A stretch of 58,174 nucleotides of DNA, from NCBI GenBank assembly GCA_002027195.1, contig MWJO01000046.1:1-58174 (forward strand), given 5' to 3'. How positions within the stretch are numbered: position 1 is the first letter of the stretch; each line of letters begins with the position of its first letter. The DNA comes from Streptomyces sp. GKU 895. GTDB lineage: Bacteria > Actinomycetota > Actinomycetes > Streptomycetales > Streptomycetaceae. The notes under the pieces are model-generated. The model saw only the letters and a program-made list of their open reading frames with translations, was not told where the DNA came from and ran no database searches. Position numbers and translations under genes: made by a program. This document shows, in pieces, positions 37,901 through 46,837 of this stretch.

Positions 37901-38761
37901 ATGGAGCGGATCGCATCAGCACTGGGGGACGGAGCGCGGTGGCGCATCGTCGAACTCCTCGTCGAGCGGCCCCGGTCCGTCGGTGAACTGGCGGAGCTGA
38001 CCGGGCTGCGGCAGCCACAGACCACCAAGCACCTGCAGACCCTCGCCCGGGCCGGCCTCGTGACGGTCTTCCCGCTGGGGCAACGCCGGGTCTACGCGGT
38101 CGAGACCGCGCCCCTGGCGGCCCTGGAGCGGCGGCTGCGGGAGCTGGTCGAGACGGCGGGGGCGCAGGCGGGCGAGCGGGACGTCATCGCCCGCTACCGC
38201 GCCGCCATCGAGGCGGAGACCGCGGCCGCGGACCGGGAGCGGTGGGCGGACGGGCGGACGTTCTCGTTCGAGCGCACCCTCCCCGCACCCCGGGACCTCG
38301 TCTGGCGGCACTGGACCGACGCGGCCCTGCTCGCCTCCTGGTGGGCGCCGCCGTCGATGACGGTCAGCGAGTGCCTCCTGGAGGCACGGCCCGGCGGACG
38401 AGCCGTCCTCGAGTACCGGGACGCCGAAGGGCGCTACCGCTCCGAGGGGCGGGTCCACACCGCGACGGAGGCCGAGCATCTCGTGTTCGACCTCTCGGTG
38501 CTGGACCGCTCGGGGGCGGTCTCGTTCACCGGCCACTACGACCTGAGCCTCGCCGACGTCCCGGACGGGACGCGGCTCCGGCTCGGCCTGCGCATCACCG
38601 ACACGACCGTCGAAGCGGCCCCCTACATCGCCGGGATCGGAACCGGCTGGGAGCAGGTGCTCGACAACCTCGCCGTCCACCTCACCGACCATCTCGCCGA
38701 CACCGCCGGCACAGCGCGCACCACCACCAAGGGCACCACACACGCACGGACCAAGGGATAA
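37901..38761 (+). CDS. ArsR-family regulator fused to an SRPBCC (AHSA1) domain
   Basis: A 286-residue fusion. Residues 1-90 form a winged helix (RWRIVELLVERPRSVGELAELTGLRQPQTTKHLQTLARAGLV); residues 120-265 form a START/AHSA1 ligand-binding fold (FERTLPAPRDLVWRHWTDAALLASWWAPPSM). The usual ArsR metal cysteines are absent, so a hydrophobic or organic ligand in the SRPBCC cavity is more likely the signal. It is followed after 12 bp by a RibD/DHFR-like gene, a common pairing in actinobacteria. Confidence 0.85.
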   Translation: MERIASALGDGARWRIVELLVERPRSVGELAELTGLRQPQTTKHLQTLARAGLVTVFPLGQRRVYAVETAPLAALERRLRELVETAGAQAGERDVIARYRAAIEAETAAADRERWADGRTFSFERTLPAPRDLVWRHWTDAALLASWWAPPSMTVSECLLEARPGGRAVLEYRDAEGRYRSEGRVHTATEAEHLVFDLSVLDRSGAVSFTGHYDLSLADVPDGTRLRLGLRITDTTVEAAPYIAGIGTGWEQVLDNLAVHLTDHLADTAGTARTTTKGTTHARTKG

Positions 38762-38773
38762 GGAAGCGCCATC

Positions 38774-39373
38774 ATGAACGACTCGACCGGACGCAGGATC
38801 ACCGCCAACATCAACCTCACCCTCGACGGGCGCTACAACGGCCCCGGCGGCCCCGGTGACCTCGGCGCGATCGTCCCGTACGCCGTCACGGACGTCGCCC
38901 GCAACCACCTCACCCGCATCTGGGAGAACGCCACGACCGTGGTGCTCGGCCGGCGCAACGCCGAGGGGTTCCTCGGGTTCTGGCCCTCGGTCGCCGAGGA
39001 CGACAACGCCGACCCGCGCGACCGCGGCTACGCGAAGTGGCTGGTCGACACCGAGAAGGTGGTCCTGTCCACGACCCTCGCCGAGGCGCCGTGGAGCCGC
39101 GCCCGCGTGGTGAACGCCCCGACCGCGGAGGTCCTCGCCGACCTCAAGGCCACCGGCGAGGGCGACATCCTCATCAACACCAGCGCGAGCGTCATCAAGG
39201 CGGCCCTCGCCGCGGACCTGGTCGACCGGCTGTATCTGATCGTCTGCCCCGAGATCGCCGGCGGCGGGGAGCGGCTGTTCGACGACGGTCTGCCGGCCTC
39301 GAAGTGGACGCTCACCCACCGGGAGACCGGCGAGTCGGGCGAGATGGCCCTGACCTACGACCGCGTCCGCTGA
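38774..39373 (+). CDS. Dihydrofolate reductase/RibD C-terminal domain family protein
   Basis: A 199-residue protein of the bacterial bifunctional deaminase-reductase C-terminal family: ITANINLTLDGRYNGPG at the start, TTVVLGRRNAEGF, ILINTSASVIKAAL and EIAGGGERLFDDG. Such stand-alone proteins bind NADPH, but most have no known substrate. Probably co-transcribed with the ArsR-SRPBCC gene. A second family member is at 53316. Confidence 0.85.
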   Translation: MNDSTGRRITANINLTLDGRYNGPGGPGDLGAIVPYAVTDVARNHLTRIWENATTVVLGRRNAEGFLGFWPSVAEDDNADPRDRGYAKWLVDTEKVVLSTTLAEAPWSRARVVNAPTAEVLADLKATGEGDILINTSASVIKAALAADLVDRLYLIVCPEIAGGGERLFDDGLPASKWTLTHRETGESGEMALTYDRVR

Positions 39374-39469
39374 CGCGTCCCGGCCGTACGGGACAGGTGA
39401 CCGGATCGGTCCGCCCCCGGACCCGATCCGGCCTGTCCGCGGCCCCGGCCGCCGGACCAGGCTGGGGTC

Positions 39470-40069
39470 ATGACCCGAGCCCTCATCGTCATCGATGTCC
39501 AGGAGTCCTTCCGCGCCCGCCCGCTGTGGGAGACCATCTCCGACCCGAAGATCGCCGACAAGGTGAACCGTCTCGTCCGGCTGGCCCGCGAGGCGGGGGA
39601 TCTGGTGGTGTGGGTGCTGCACTCGGAGCCCGGCAGCGCCGACGTCTTCGACCCCGCCCTCGGCCACGTCCGCCTGATGGAGGAGCTGGAGCGGGCGGAC
39701 GGCGAGCCGCTGATCCACAAGACCTCGCACAACGCGTTCACCACCACCCACCTCCAGCAGCTGCTGACCGAGCACGGCATCCGCGAACTCACCGTCTGCG
39801 GCATCCGCACCGAGCAGTGCGTGGAGACCACCGCGCGGGTCGCGAGCGACCTCGGCTACGGCGTCACCTTCGTCGTCGACGCGACGGCCACCAACCCCAT
39901 CCCGCACCGCGACGCCCCGGCCGGCCTGAGCAATGCCGAGCTGCTGGCCGACCCCCGCACCCTGCCCGCCGAGGAGGTCGTACGGCGTACCGAGTACGCC
40001 CTCGCCGGACGCTTCGCCACCATCGCCACCGTCGCCGGTCTTGAGGCCGCGGCCCGGCCTCGGGCATGA
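39470..40069 (+). CDS. Isochorismatase-family cysteine hydrolase
   Basis: A 199-residue hydrolase with the family catalytic triad visible: aspartate in IVIDVQESF (9), lysine in HKTSHNAF near 84 and cysteine in GIRTEQCVETTARVASDLGY near 119. Members hydrolyse isochorismate, nicotinamide or similar amides and esters. The gene downstream, starting 10 bp later, encodes a GlxA-like regulator; this pairing is frequent and the regulator probably controls the enzyme. Confidence 0.85.
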   Translation: MTRALIVIDVQESFRARPLWETISDPKIADKVNRLVRLAREAGDLVVWVLHSEPGSADVFDPALGHVRLMEELERADGEPLIHKTSHNAFTTTHLQQLLTEHGIRELTVCGIRTEQCVETTARVASDLGYGVTFVVDATATNPIPHRDAPAGLSNAELLADPRTLPAEEVVRRTEYALAGRFATIATVAGLEAAARPRA

Positions 40070-40079
40070 TGACCGGATC

Positions 40080-40987
40080 GTGAGCCACGTCGTCTTCTTC
40101 CTGGTGCCCGGGGTCCATCTGCTGGACCTGGCGGGACCCGCGCAGGTCTTCTCCACCGCCGCGGACTTCGGGCACCCGTACACCCTCACCTACGTCGCCG
40201 AGCGGACCGAGGTGCCCACCGCGCAGGGGGTGCCGCTGGTGGCCGGACTCGACTGGCCCGAGCTCGGCCCGGGGATCTCGTCGTGGTGCCCGGCTGGCAG
40301 GCGGTCACCCTCGCCGACTCGCCCGAGATCGGCGCCCCCGCCCTGCGGGCCCTGCGCGACCACCACGACCGCGGCGGCACGGTGGCCAGCGTGTGCGCCG
40401 GAGCCGAGGCGCTCGGCCGGGCCGGGCTGCTCCAGGGCCGCCGCTGCACCACGCACCACGACGTGCAGGACGAGCTGGCCCGGCGCCACCCGGGCGCGAC
40501 CGTCGTCCGGGACGTCCTGTTCACCGCCGACGACCGTGTCATCACCTCGGCCGGCATCGCCAGCGGCATCGACCTGGCCCTGCACCTGGTCGCCGGCCGG
40601 CACGGGCCCGCCGTCGCCGCCAAGGTCGCCCGCGACATGGTCGTCTACGCCCGCCGCAACGGCCACGACGCCCAGTCCAGCGCGATGTTCCGGCACCGGT
40701 CCCACCTCGACGACACCGTCCACCACGTCCAGGACCTGATCGACGCCCGCTTCGACCACCCGCTGCCGCTGCCCGCCCTCGCCGCCGCGGTCGGCGTGAG
40801 CGAACGCACCCTCACCCGCCTGTTCACCCGCGCCACCGGCCTGACCCCGCTGCGCTACCAGCAGACCCTCCGCCTCGAACGCGCCCAGCACCTCATCGGC
40901 CACGGCGCCACCCTCGAGGCGGCCGCCCGCTCGGTCGGCTTCGAGGACGCCCGCATGCTGCGCCGACTGCGCGCCCGGGCGGCGTAG
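40080..40987 (+). CDS. GlxA-family transcriptional regulator (DJ-1/PfpI plus AraC domains), one frame break
   Basis: N-terminal DJ-1/PfpI-like domain (VVFFLVPGVHLLDLAGPAQVFSTA; the nucleophile-elbow region reads SVCAGAEALG) and C-terminal AraC double helix-turn-helix (AAAVGVSERTLTRLFTRATGLTPLRYQQTLRLERAQHLI, then AARSVGFEDARMLRRL). One G is missing in the run near 40269-40274, between LGPG and DLVVVPGWQ. It starts at GTG 40080. Likely regulates the isochorismatase-type gene immediately upstream. Confidence 0.8.
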
Positions 40988-41007
40988 GCACCTCCCGGAC
41001 AGCACAC

Positions 41008-42721
41008 CTAGTGCGACTCCCGGGTCACCTCCGAGCCGCTGGACCCCACCAGGAAGTCCAGGTCGGCCCCGGTGTCGGCCTGGAGGACGTGGTCGACGTA
41101 GAGCCGCTCCCAGCCGCGCCGGGGACTGGCGAAACCGGCGACGGTGGCCTTGTCCGGGGTTCTGCGGGCGAGTTCGTCGTCCGGCACGTCGACGTCGATG
41201 CGGCGGGCCCCGACGTCGAGGACGACGAAGTCCCCGGTGCGCACGAGGGCCAACGGGCCGCCGGCCGCCGCCTCCGGCGCCACGTGGAGCACGACCGTGC
41301 CGTACGCCGTCCCGCTCATCCGCCCGTCGCAGACCCGGACCATGTCCCGTACGCCCTGCTCCAGGAGCTTCTTCGGCAGCGGCATGTTCGACACCTCGGG
41401 CATGCCCGGGTAGCCCTTGGGGCCGCAGCCGCGCAGGACGAGGACGGAGTCGGCGTCCACGTCCAGGTCGGGGTCGTCGACACGGGCGTGGAAGTCCTCG
41501 ATGCTGTCGAAGACGACCGCCCGGCCCCGGTGGCGCAGCAGGTGCGGAGAGGCCGCCGCGGGTTTGATCAGCGCCCCGTGCGGGGCGAGGTTGCCGCGCA
41601 GGACGGCGATGCCGCCCTCGGCGACCAGCGGTTCGGCGCGGGGGCGGATGACCTCCGGGTCCCAGATCGGGGCGTCGTCGAGATGGTCCACCAGCGGCTC
41701 GCCGGTGACGGTCAGCGCCGCGGGGTCGAGCAGGTCGCGGACCTCGCGCAGCACCGCGAGCAGTCCTCCGGCGCGGTGGAGGTCCTCCATCAGGAAGCGG
41801 CCCGCCGGCTGGAGGTCCACGAGCACCGGCACGTGCGAGCCGATGCGGTCGAAGTCGTCGAGGCTCAGCTCGACGCCCAACCGCCCGGCGACGGCCAGCA
41901 GATGGACGACCGCGTTGGTGGAGCCGCCGATCGCGGCCAGCGCCACGATCGCGTTGTGGAAGTTCGCCCGGGTCAGGAAGGTCGCCGGGCGCCGGTCGGC
42001 GGCGACCATGTCCACCGGCCAGCCGCCCCGTGCGGTGCGCGGCCTGCAGCAGCCGGCTGTCGGGCGCGGGCGTCCCGGCGACGCCGGGGATCACCGTGCC
42101 CAGGGCCTCGGCCACCAGGGCCATCGTGGAGGCGGTGCCCATGGTGTTGCAGTGCCCTCGGCTGCGGATCATCGCCGACTCGGAGCGGGTGAACTCCTCC
42201 TGGGTCAGCGTCCCGGCCCGCACCTCCTCCGACAGCCGCCACACGTCCGTGCCGCAGCCCAGTGGCGTGCCGCGGAAGGTCCCGGTGAGCATCGGTCCGC
42301 CCGGCACGACGACCGCGGGCAGGTCGACCGACGCGGCGGCCATGAGCAGCGACGGGATCGTCTTGTCACAGCCGCCCAACAGCACCACCCCGTCGATGGG
42401 GTTGGCGCGCAGCATCTCCTCGGTGGCCATCGCCGCCATGTTCCGCCACAGCATGGCGGTGGGCCGCACGTTGGTCTCGCCGAGCGACACCACCGGCAGG
42501 TCCAGCGGAATGCCGCCCGCCTCGTACACCCCGTCGCGGACGGACGACGCGACCTCGTCGAGATGGGCGTTGCACGGGGTCAGGTCCGAGGCGGTGTTGG
42601 CGATCGCGATCTGCGGACGTCCGCTGAACGCGTCGTCCGGGACACCGCGGCGCATCCAGGCCCGGTGGATGTAGGCGTTGCGGTCCTGCCCGGCGTACCA
42701 CTGGGCGCTGCGGAGCGTCAC
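41008..42721 (-). CDS. IlvD/Edd-family sugar-acid dehydratase (pentonate/aldonate dehydratase-like), one frame break
   Basis: An iron-sulfur dehydratase of about 570 residues. Cluster cysteines appear in DLTPCNAH, GGCDKT and RGHCNTMGTASTM; the second half contains AIGGSTNAVVHL, LRGNLAPHGALIKP, CDGRMSGTAYGTVVLHVAPE. The start LRSAQWYAGQDRNAYIHRAWMRRGVP is typical of L-arabinonate, D-xylonate or L-fuconate dehydratases rather than IlvD. GTG 42721 has AAGGAG at 42728-42733. The frame changes near 42011-42020. Divergent from an IclR gene and grouped with FAH and dehydrogenase genes, it fits a non-phosphorylative sugar-acid route. Confidence 0.85.
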
Positions 42722-42731
42722 CCGGAGCTCC

Positions 42732-42766
42732 TTCCAACAATCGACACACGGGTCTAATCTGTGGAA
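42732..42766 (+). promoter_or_regulatory. Candidate IclR promoter/operator
   Basis: TTCCAA (42732-42737) and TAATCT (42755-42760) are 17 bp apart and could be -35/-10 elements. TTCCA and TGGAA at the two ends form a weak inverted repeat. The IclR ATG lies ten bases further on. It is shared with the divergent dehydratase gene, whose RBS it touches. Confidence 0.4.
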
Positions 42767-42770
42767 CGCC

Positions 42771-43630
42771 ATGGAGCATACGCAGACCTACGACGGCTCG
42801 ACAGACCCCGACCAGGACGACTCCGGGCCGGCCGACCCGGGCCCCGGCGAGGGCCGCCTGGTCGGCTCCGACCGCGTGCTCGCCGTGCTCAGGGAACTGG
42901 CCGGCTACCCCGACGGAGTGGGCCTCGAGGAGCTGACCCGGGTGATCGGCAGCCCGAAGCCGACCGTGCACCGGGCGCTGCGCGCCCTGCGCCGCGCCGG
43001 CCTCGCCGACCAGGACGCCCGGGGCCGCTATCTGCTCGGCGACGAGTTCCTGCGCATGGCCTTCGCCCACCACGAGGCCGCCCGGACCACGTCCGCCTCC
43101 GGCCGCTGCTCCAGACCCTCGCCGCGCGCTTCGGCGAGACCGCCCACTACGCGGTCCTCGACGGCCGCGAGGTCGTCTACCGCGCCAAGGTCGACCCACC
43201 GGCCGGCGCCGTCCGCCTGACCTCCACCGTGGGCGGCCGCAACCCCGCCCACGCCACCAGCGTCGGAAAGGTCCTGCTCGCCCACGAGTTGGACACGCTC
43301 GACGCCGTACGACAGTGGATCGGCGGCGCGCCACTGGAGCGCCGCACCCCGCAAACCCTGTGCACGGCCGAGGAGTTGCACCGCGCACTGGAGGCCACCC
43401 GGCAGCGCGGCTACGCCGTCGACGACCAGGAGAACGAGACCGGCGTCAACTGCCTCGCCCTGCCCGTCTACGCCACGTCTCCGGCCGCCCCCTCCGGAGC
43501 CGTGAGCGTCAGCGCCCTCACTTACCGAACCCCCTTGCGGAGCCTGGTCGATGCCGTCGAGGAGATCCGCGCCGCGCTCGGCCCCCTGAGCGCACCCCAT
43601 CGCCCCGTCCGCACCCCCCGCACCCCCTGA
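42771..43630 (+). CDS. IclR-family transcriptional regulator, one frame break
   Basis: N-terminal winged helix (SDRVLAVLRELAGYPDGVGLEELTRVIGSPKPTVHRALRALRRAGL) and C-terminal effector domain (AVLDGREVVYRAKVDPPAGAVRLTSTVGGRNPAHATSVGKVLLA; GYAVDDQENETGVNCLALPV). The frame changes near 43091-43101 just before LLQTLAARFGE. The preceding 25 residues are acidic and disordered. It probably controls the divergent dehydratase and the downstream FAH and dehydrogenase genes in response to the sugar acid or its keto product. Confidence 0.85.
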
Positions 43631-43657
43631 ACCCGCTGAATCCCTGGAGACCGAGCC

Positions 43658-44518
43658 GTGTACCTCATGCGCATAGGCGCGCCCGGCGCCGAGAAGCCCG
43701 TCGCCCGGATCGACGACGACACCTACGTCGATCTGTCCGACACCGTCACCGACTTCGACGAGGCGTTCTTCGGCTCGGGCGGCATCGACCGCGTCCGGCC
43801 CGTCGTCGCCGCGCGCGTGGCCGCCGGGCAGGTGTCCCGCTTCGCCGGGGAACGCGTCGGCGCGCCGATCGCCCGCCCGCACCAGATCCTGTGCATCGGC
43901 CTCAACTACCGTGACCACGCGGCCGAGAGCGGCATGGCCGTCCCCGACGAGCCGATCCTGTTCACCAAGTCGCCCAACACCCTGGTCGGCCCGAACGACG
44001 ACGTCCGCATCCCGCGCGGCTCCACCAAGACCGACTGGGAGGTCGAGCTCGGCATCGTCATCGGCCGCCGGACCAGCTACCTCGACTCCGTCGACGACGC
44101 CCGGGACGCGATCGCCGGGTACGTCGTCGTCAACGACGTCAGCGAACGCGGCTTCCAGCTGGAACGCGGCGGCCAGTGGGCCAAGGGCAAGTCGGCCGAG
44201 ACCTTCAACCCCGCGGGACCCTGGCTCGCCACCGCCGACGAGATCGACGACGTCCTCGCCCTCGACATGTGGCTGGACGTCAACGGAGTGCGCCGCCAGA
44301 CCGGCAGCACCAAGACGATGATCTTCGACCCTTACTTCATCGTGCACTACCTCAGCCAGTTCCTGGTCCTGGAACCCGGCGACCTCATCAACACCGGCAC
44401 CCCGCCCGGCGTCGGCATGGGCCTCACCCCGCCCGTCTACCTCCAGCCCGGCGAGGTCATGGAACTCGGCATCAAGCACCTCGGCACCCAGCGCCAGCAC
44501 GTTCTCGCCCCGCGGTGA
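43658..44518 (+). CDS. Fumarylacetoacetate hydrolase family protein
   Basis: A 286-residue FAH-fold enzyme. Mg-binding acidic residues lie in TDWEVELGIVIG near 127 and NDVSERGFQ; the active-site region is GLNYRDHAAESG near 86 and GDLINTGTPPGVGMG near 243. In non-phosphorylative pathways such enzymes split 2,4-diketo-3-deoxy acids into pyruvate and a short acid (known for L-fuconate and L-rhamnonate degradation). It starts at GTG 43658, 27 bp after the IclR stop, and overlaps the next start. Confidence 0.85.
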   Translation: MYLMRIGAPGAEKPVARIDDDTYVDLSDTVTDFDEAFFGSGGIDRVRPVVAARVAAGQVSRFAGERVGAPIARPHQILCIGLNYRDHAAESGMAVPDEPILFTKSPNTLVGPNDDVRIPRGSTKTDWEVELGIVIGRRTSYLDSVDDARDAIAGYVVVNDVSERGFQLERGGQWAKGKSAETFNPAGPWLATADEIDDVLALDMWLDVNGVRRQTGSTKTMIFDPYFIVHYLSQFLVLEPGDLINTGTPPGVGMGLTPPVYLQPGEVMELGIKHLGTQRQHVLAPR

Positions 44519-45546
44519 CGCGCCCGCCCATGCGCGCCTTCGTCCTCACCGCGCCGGGGGAGTACGCGGTCCAGGAGGTCCCGGCGCCGGTGCCGGCACC
44601 CGGCGAAGCCGTCGTCGACGTCGAACGCGTCGGCGTCTGCGGCACCGACGTCGAGTTCTTCACCGGCGCGATGGCCTACCTCCACCAGGGCCATGCCGCC
44701 TACCCGATGCGGCTCGGACACGAGTGGGCCGGACGCGTGGCGGCGGTCGGCGACGGTGTGGACCCCGCGTGGCTCGGCCGACGCGTCATGGGGGACACCA
44801 TGCTCGGCTGCGGAACGTGCCGCCGCTGCCGACGCGGCCGGCACCATGTGTGCGACCAGCGGCAGGAGGTCGGCATCCGCGGCGACCGCCCCGGCGCCCT
44901 GGCCGAACAACTGGCCGTCCCCGCCGCTTCGTTGCACGCCCTGCCGGACACCGTCGACGCCGAACTCGGCGCCCTGGTCGAACCCGGCGGCACCGCCCTG
45001 CGCGCCGCCCGTGCCACCGCGTCCGGTGCCGGCGACCGGGTGCTGATCCTCGGTCCCGGCACGATCGGCCTGCTCACCGCGATGTTCGTGCGGGCCGCCG
45101 GGGCGGAGGTCCATCTCATGGGAGCGACGGACAGATCCCTCACGTTCGCCCGCGACCTCGGCTTCGAGCACGTCTGGCGCGCGGACTCCCTGCCCGACGG
45201 GCCTTACGACGCGGTCGTCGACGCCACCAACGCCGTCCATCTCCCCGGCCTGGCCGTCGAGTCGGTCGAGCCCGCCGGGCGTGTGGTCTACGTCGGCATC
45301 GCCGGCGAACCCAGCCGTGTCGACACCCGGACGCTGGCCCTGAAGGACGTCACCGCGGTGGGCGTACTGTCGGCATCTCCCGGTCTGGAAGCGACCGTTC
45401 GGGCGTACGCGGAGGGCAGCGTCGACCCGCGTCCCCTCGTCGCCGCGACGGTCGGCCTGGCGGAGGTCGGTGCCGTACTCGCCGGAAAGCGCCCTCCGGA
45501 CGCGGGCCTCGGTCCCAAGATCCTCGTCGATCCACGCCGGGACTGA
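44515..45546 (+). CDS. Zinc-dependent alcohol dehydrogenase (MDR family)
   Basis: A roughly 343-residue zinc dehydrogenase. Catalytic zinc ligands appear in GVCGTDVEFF and GHEW; the structural-zinc set is CGTCRRCRRGRHHVC; the Rossmann loop is ILGPGTIGLLTAMF. The likely role is oxidation of a 2-keto-3-deoxy acid (or the parent sugar) before the FAH-type step. GTG 44515 overlaps the FAH stop (GTGA) and was preferred; ATG 44530 is an alternative, neither with a strong RBS. Confidence 0.85.
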   Translation: MTRPPMRAFVLTAPGEYAVQEVPAPVPAPGEAVVDVERVGVCGTDVEFFTGAMAYLHQGHAAYPMRLGHEWAGRVAAVGDGVDPAWLGRRVMGDTMLGCGTCRRCRRGRHHVCDQRQEVGIRGDRPGALAEQLAVPAASLHALPDTVDAELGALVEPGGTALRAARATASGAGDRVLILGPGTIGLLTAMFVRAAGAEVHLMGATDRSLTFARDLGFEHVWRADSLPDGPYDAVVDATNAVHLPGLAVESVEPAGRVVYVGIAGEPSRVDTRTLALKDVTAVGVLSASPGLEATVRAYAEGSVDPRPLVAATVGLAEVGAVLAGKRPPDAGLGPKILVDPRRD

Positions 45547-45575
45547 GGCGGTCGGAAGCACCCCCGCGCATACGG

Positions 45576-45581
45576 TAGGCT
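45576..45581 (+). promoter_or_regulatory. -10 element of the candidate RNA gene
   Basis: TAGGCT is a common Streptomyces -10 box. It is six bases upstream of the first paired nucleotide of the RNA. The -35 region is poor. Confidence 0.5.
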
Positions 45582-45586
45582 TGATC

Positions 45587-45732
45587 TTGAGCCGGTCACC
45601 GCAACTGCAAACAACCGGCGCTGCGTTGGTGGTCCAAGGAAAGACGCCCCGCTTCCTGCGGGGAAATGCAGGTGCAAGGCCTGCCCAGCGCTCAATGATG
45701 GGCCCGTTCCGCGTGATGCGCGGAGCGGGCCC
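45587..45732 (+). ncRNA. Candidate structured small RNA with tRNA-like cloverleaf features
   Basis: No protein is encoded here, yet the plus strand folds without gaps. Outer stem UUGAG/CUCAA (45587-45591/45691-45695) closes hairpin CCGGU/ACCGG (45592-45596/45614-45618) and stem CGCUG/CAGCG (45619-45623/45686-45690), stacked with no unpaired bases. The latter encloses UUGG/CCAA (45626-45629/45634-45637), CCCCGC/GCGGGG (45647-45652/45658-45663) and a 5-bp stem with 7-nt loop, GCAGG/CCUGC (45668-45672/45680-45684), just before the closing strand, like a T-arm. A 14-bp terminator follows. I cannot assign a family. Loop UGCAAGG is not a normal T-loop, so it is not a standard tRNA. It lies between convergent genes. 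Confidence 0.65.
45700..45732 (+). terminator. Strong hairpin terminator
   Basis: A 14-bp stem (GGGCCCGTTCCGCG with its complement, one G-T pair) and a five-base loop. No T-tract follows, as is usual in Streptomyces. It ends the candidate RNA and may also stop the convergent gene at 45749. Confidence 0.75.
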
Positions 45733-45748
45733 CATGTTCATGTCCGCC

Positions 45749-46333
45749 TCAGGCGTCCTCCCACTCCAACTCGGTCTCGTCGACCGCGACCCGGCGGTAG
45801 CCCTCCATCGGTTCGCCCGTCTCCAGGGCGGTGGCCGTCGCGTCCAACAGGGCGGGGAGCGAGGCCCAGACGGGAGAAGGGGCGAAGGAACAGCCGGTCT
45901 CGTGATCGGCGTCGCCGATCCGCCCCCGACGTCCGTGCCGCCGCTGATCCACGACGAGATAGTCACCTGCGCCGTCGGCGGCGAAGGGAATCCACTCCGC
46001 GTGCCACCAAGGCCCGTACTCCGACTCCGGGTCGCCATCTTCGCGATCGGCAGGCTCATCACCGTAGATCCGCATGCGCCGTTGGCGGCTGTCGACGATG
46101 TTCCGCGCATCCAGCAGCATCCAGAACGGCGGCACCAGGGCTTGATGCCCCGAACCGTTGTGCCGGAGCAGGGATTGCCGGAGGCTCTCGGGGAACGGCT
46201 GTCCCACGGCCTCCTCCGCCGCCGCGACGGCGGCGGCCTCCGCTGGAGGCTCCAGGGCCGCGAACGCCCTCGGTGCGTGCCGGGCGAGCCAGGTCTCGAT
46301 GCGGGCCCAGGACTCGGTGACCGATGCTGTCAT
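45749..46333 (-). CDS. SMI1/KNR4 (SUKH) family protein
   Basis: A 194-residue cytosolic protein with the SUKH pattern: a helical start, AAEEAVGQPFPESLRQSLLRHNGSG near 50, WMLLDARNIVD, and WIPFAADGAGDYLVVDQRRHGRRGRI with the conserved glycine/aspartate turn. Many SUKH proteins are immunity proteins in polymorphic toxin systems, others are orphan. No toxin is next to it. It is followed on the same strand by the SUKH-like gene's upstream neighbour, a small membrane protein, 13 bp away. Confidence 0.8.
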   Translation of the reverse strand: MTASVTESWARIETWLARHAPRAFAALEPPAEAAAVAAAEEAVGQPFPESLRQSLLRHNGSGHQALVPPFWMLLDARNIVDSRQRRMRIYGDEPADREDGDPESEYGPWWHAEWIPFAADGAGDYLVVDQRRHGRRGRIGDADHETGCSFAPSPVWASLPALLDATATALETGEPMEGYRRVAVDETELEWEDA

Positions 46334-46346
46334 GCGGCCGATCCTG

Positions 46347-46694
46347 TCAGTCCGCCGAACCGAGCAGAAGGAGATAGGGCAGCACGACGGCAGGCAGTGT
46401 CAACAGCCATGGTTTGAGCGGGCGTTCGCGGCGCAGGGGGAGAAGAACGTCGGCGATCAGGACGAGCAGCAGCACGAACAGGCCCGTGATGACGAGGAAC
46501 AGCAGGACGGGACCGCTGTGGTCGATCTGCGGGTAGGTGCAGCCGTCCAGATCGCGTCGGTCGAGATCATCGAGTCCGCAGTGCCCGTGGGCGGCGTACC
46601 AACGGGCGGACTCCCACACGGCGATCGCCGGCACGCCGATCAACAGGTTGACCAGGAGCGGCACGCAGTACCGTCCCACGGAACGCACCGTCAC
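46347..46694 (-). CDS. Small integral membrane protein, unknown function
   Basis: A 115-residue protein with three hydrophobic segments (YCVPLLVNLLIGVPAIAVW; PVLLFLVITGLFVLLLVLIADVLL; PWLLTLPAVVLPYLLLLG) and an extracytoplasmic loop with three cysteines/histidines (HGHCGLDDLDRRDLDGCTYP) that could form a disulfide. I chose GTG 46694 with GGGGAG upstream; a longer frame to 46841 lacks support. It sits upstream of the SUKH gene on the same strand, likely in one transcript. Confidence 0.6.
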   Translation of the reverse strand: MTVRSVGRYCVPLLVNLLIGVPAIAVWESARWYAAHGHCGLDDLDRRDLDGCTYPQIDHSGPVLLFLVITGLFVLLLVLIADVLLPLRRERPLKPWLLTLPAVVLPYLLLLGSAD

Positions 46695-46837
46695 CCCACC
46701 ACTCCCCGTGTGTACGCGCGGCCCGGCGTCGTCCGCCGCGGCCGCGACCGAGCACCTGGCCCCTGCGCCGTGGGAAAAATAATCCCATCCGCCCGGAGGA
46801 CGGTGCGACAGAGCCGGCCCAGCGCGACAACCCGGGC

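Noticed and set aside
45587..45700. A normal tRNA or cobalamin riboswitch at the structured RNA
   Set aside because: The T-loop lacks TTCNA, the anticodon arm has no 7-nt loop, and the B12-box is absent; some likeness (CCGCAACTG) is too short. Kept as an unassigned RNA.
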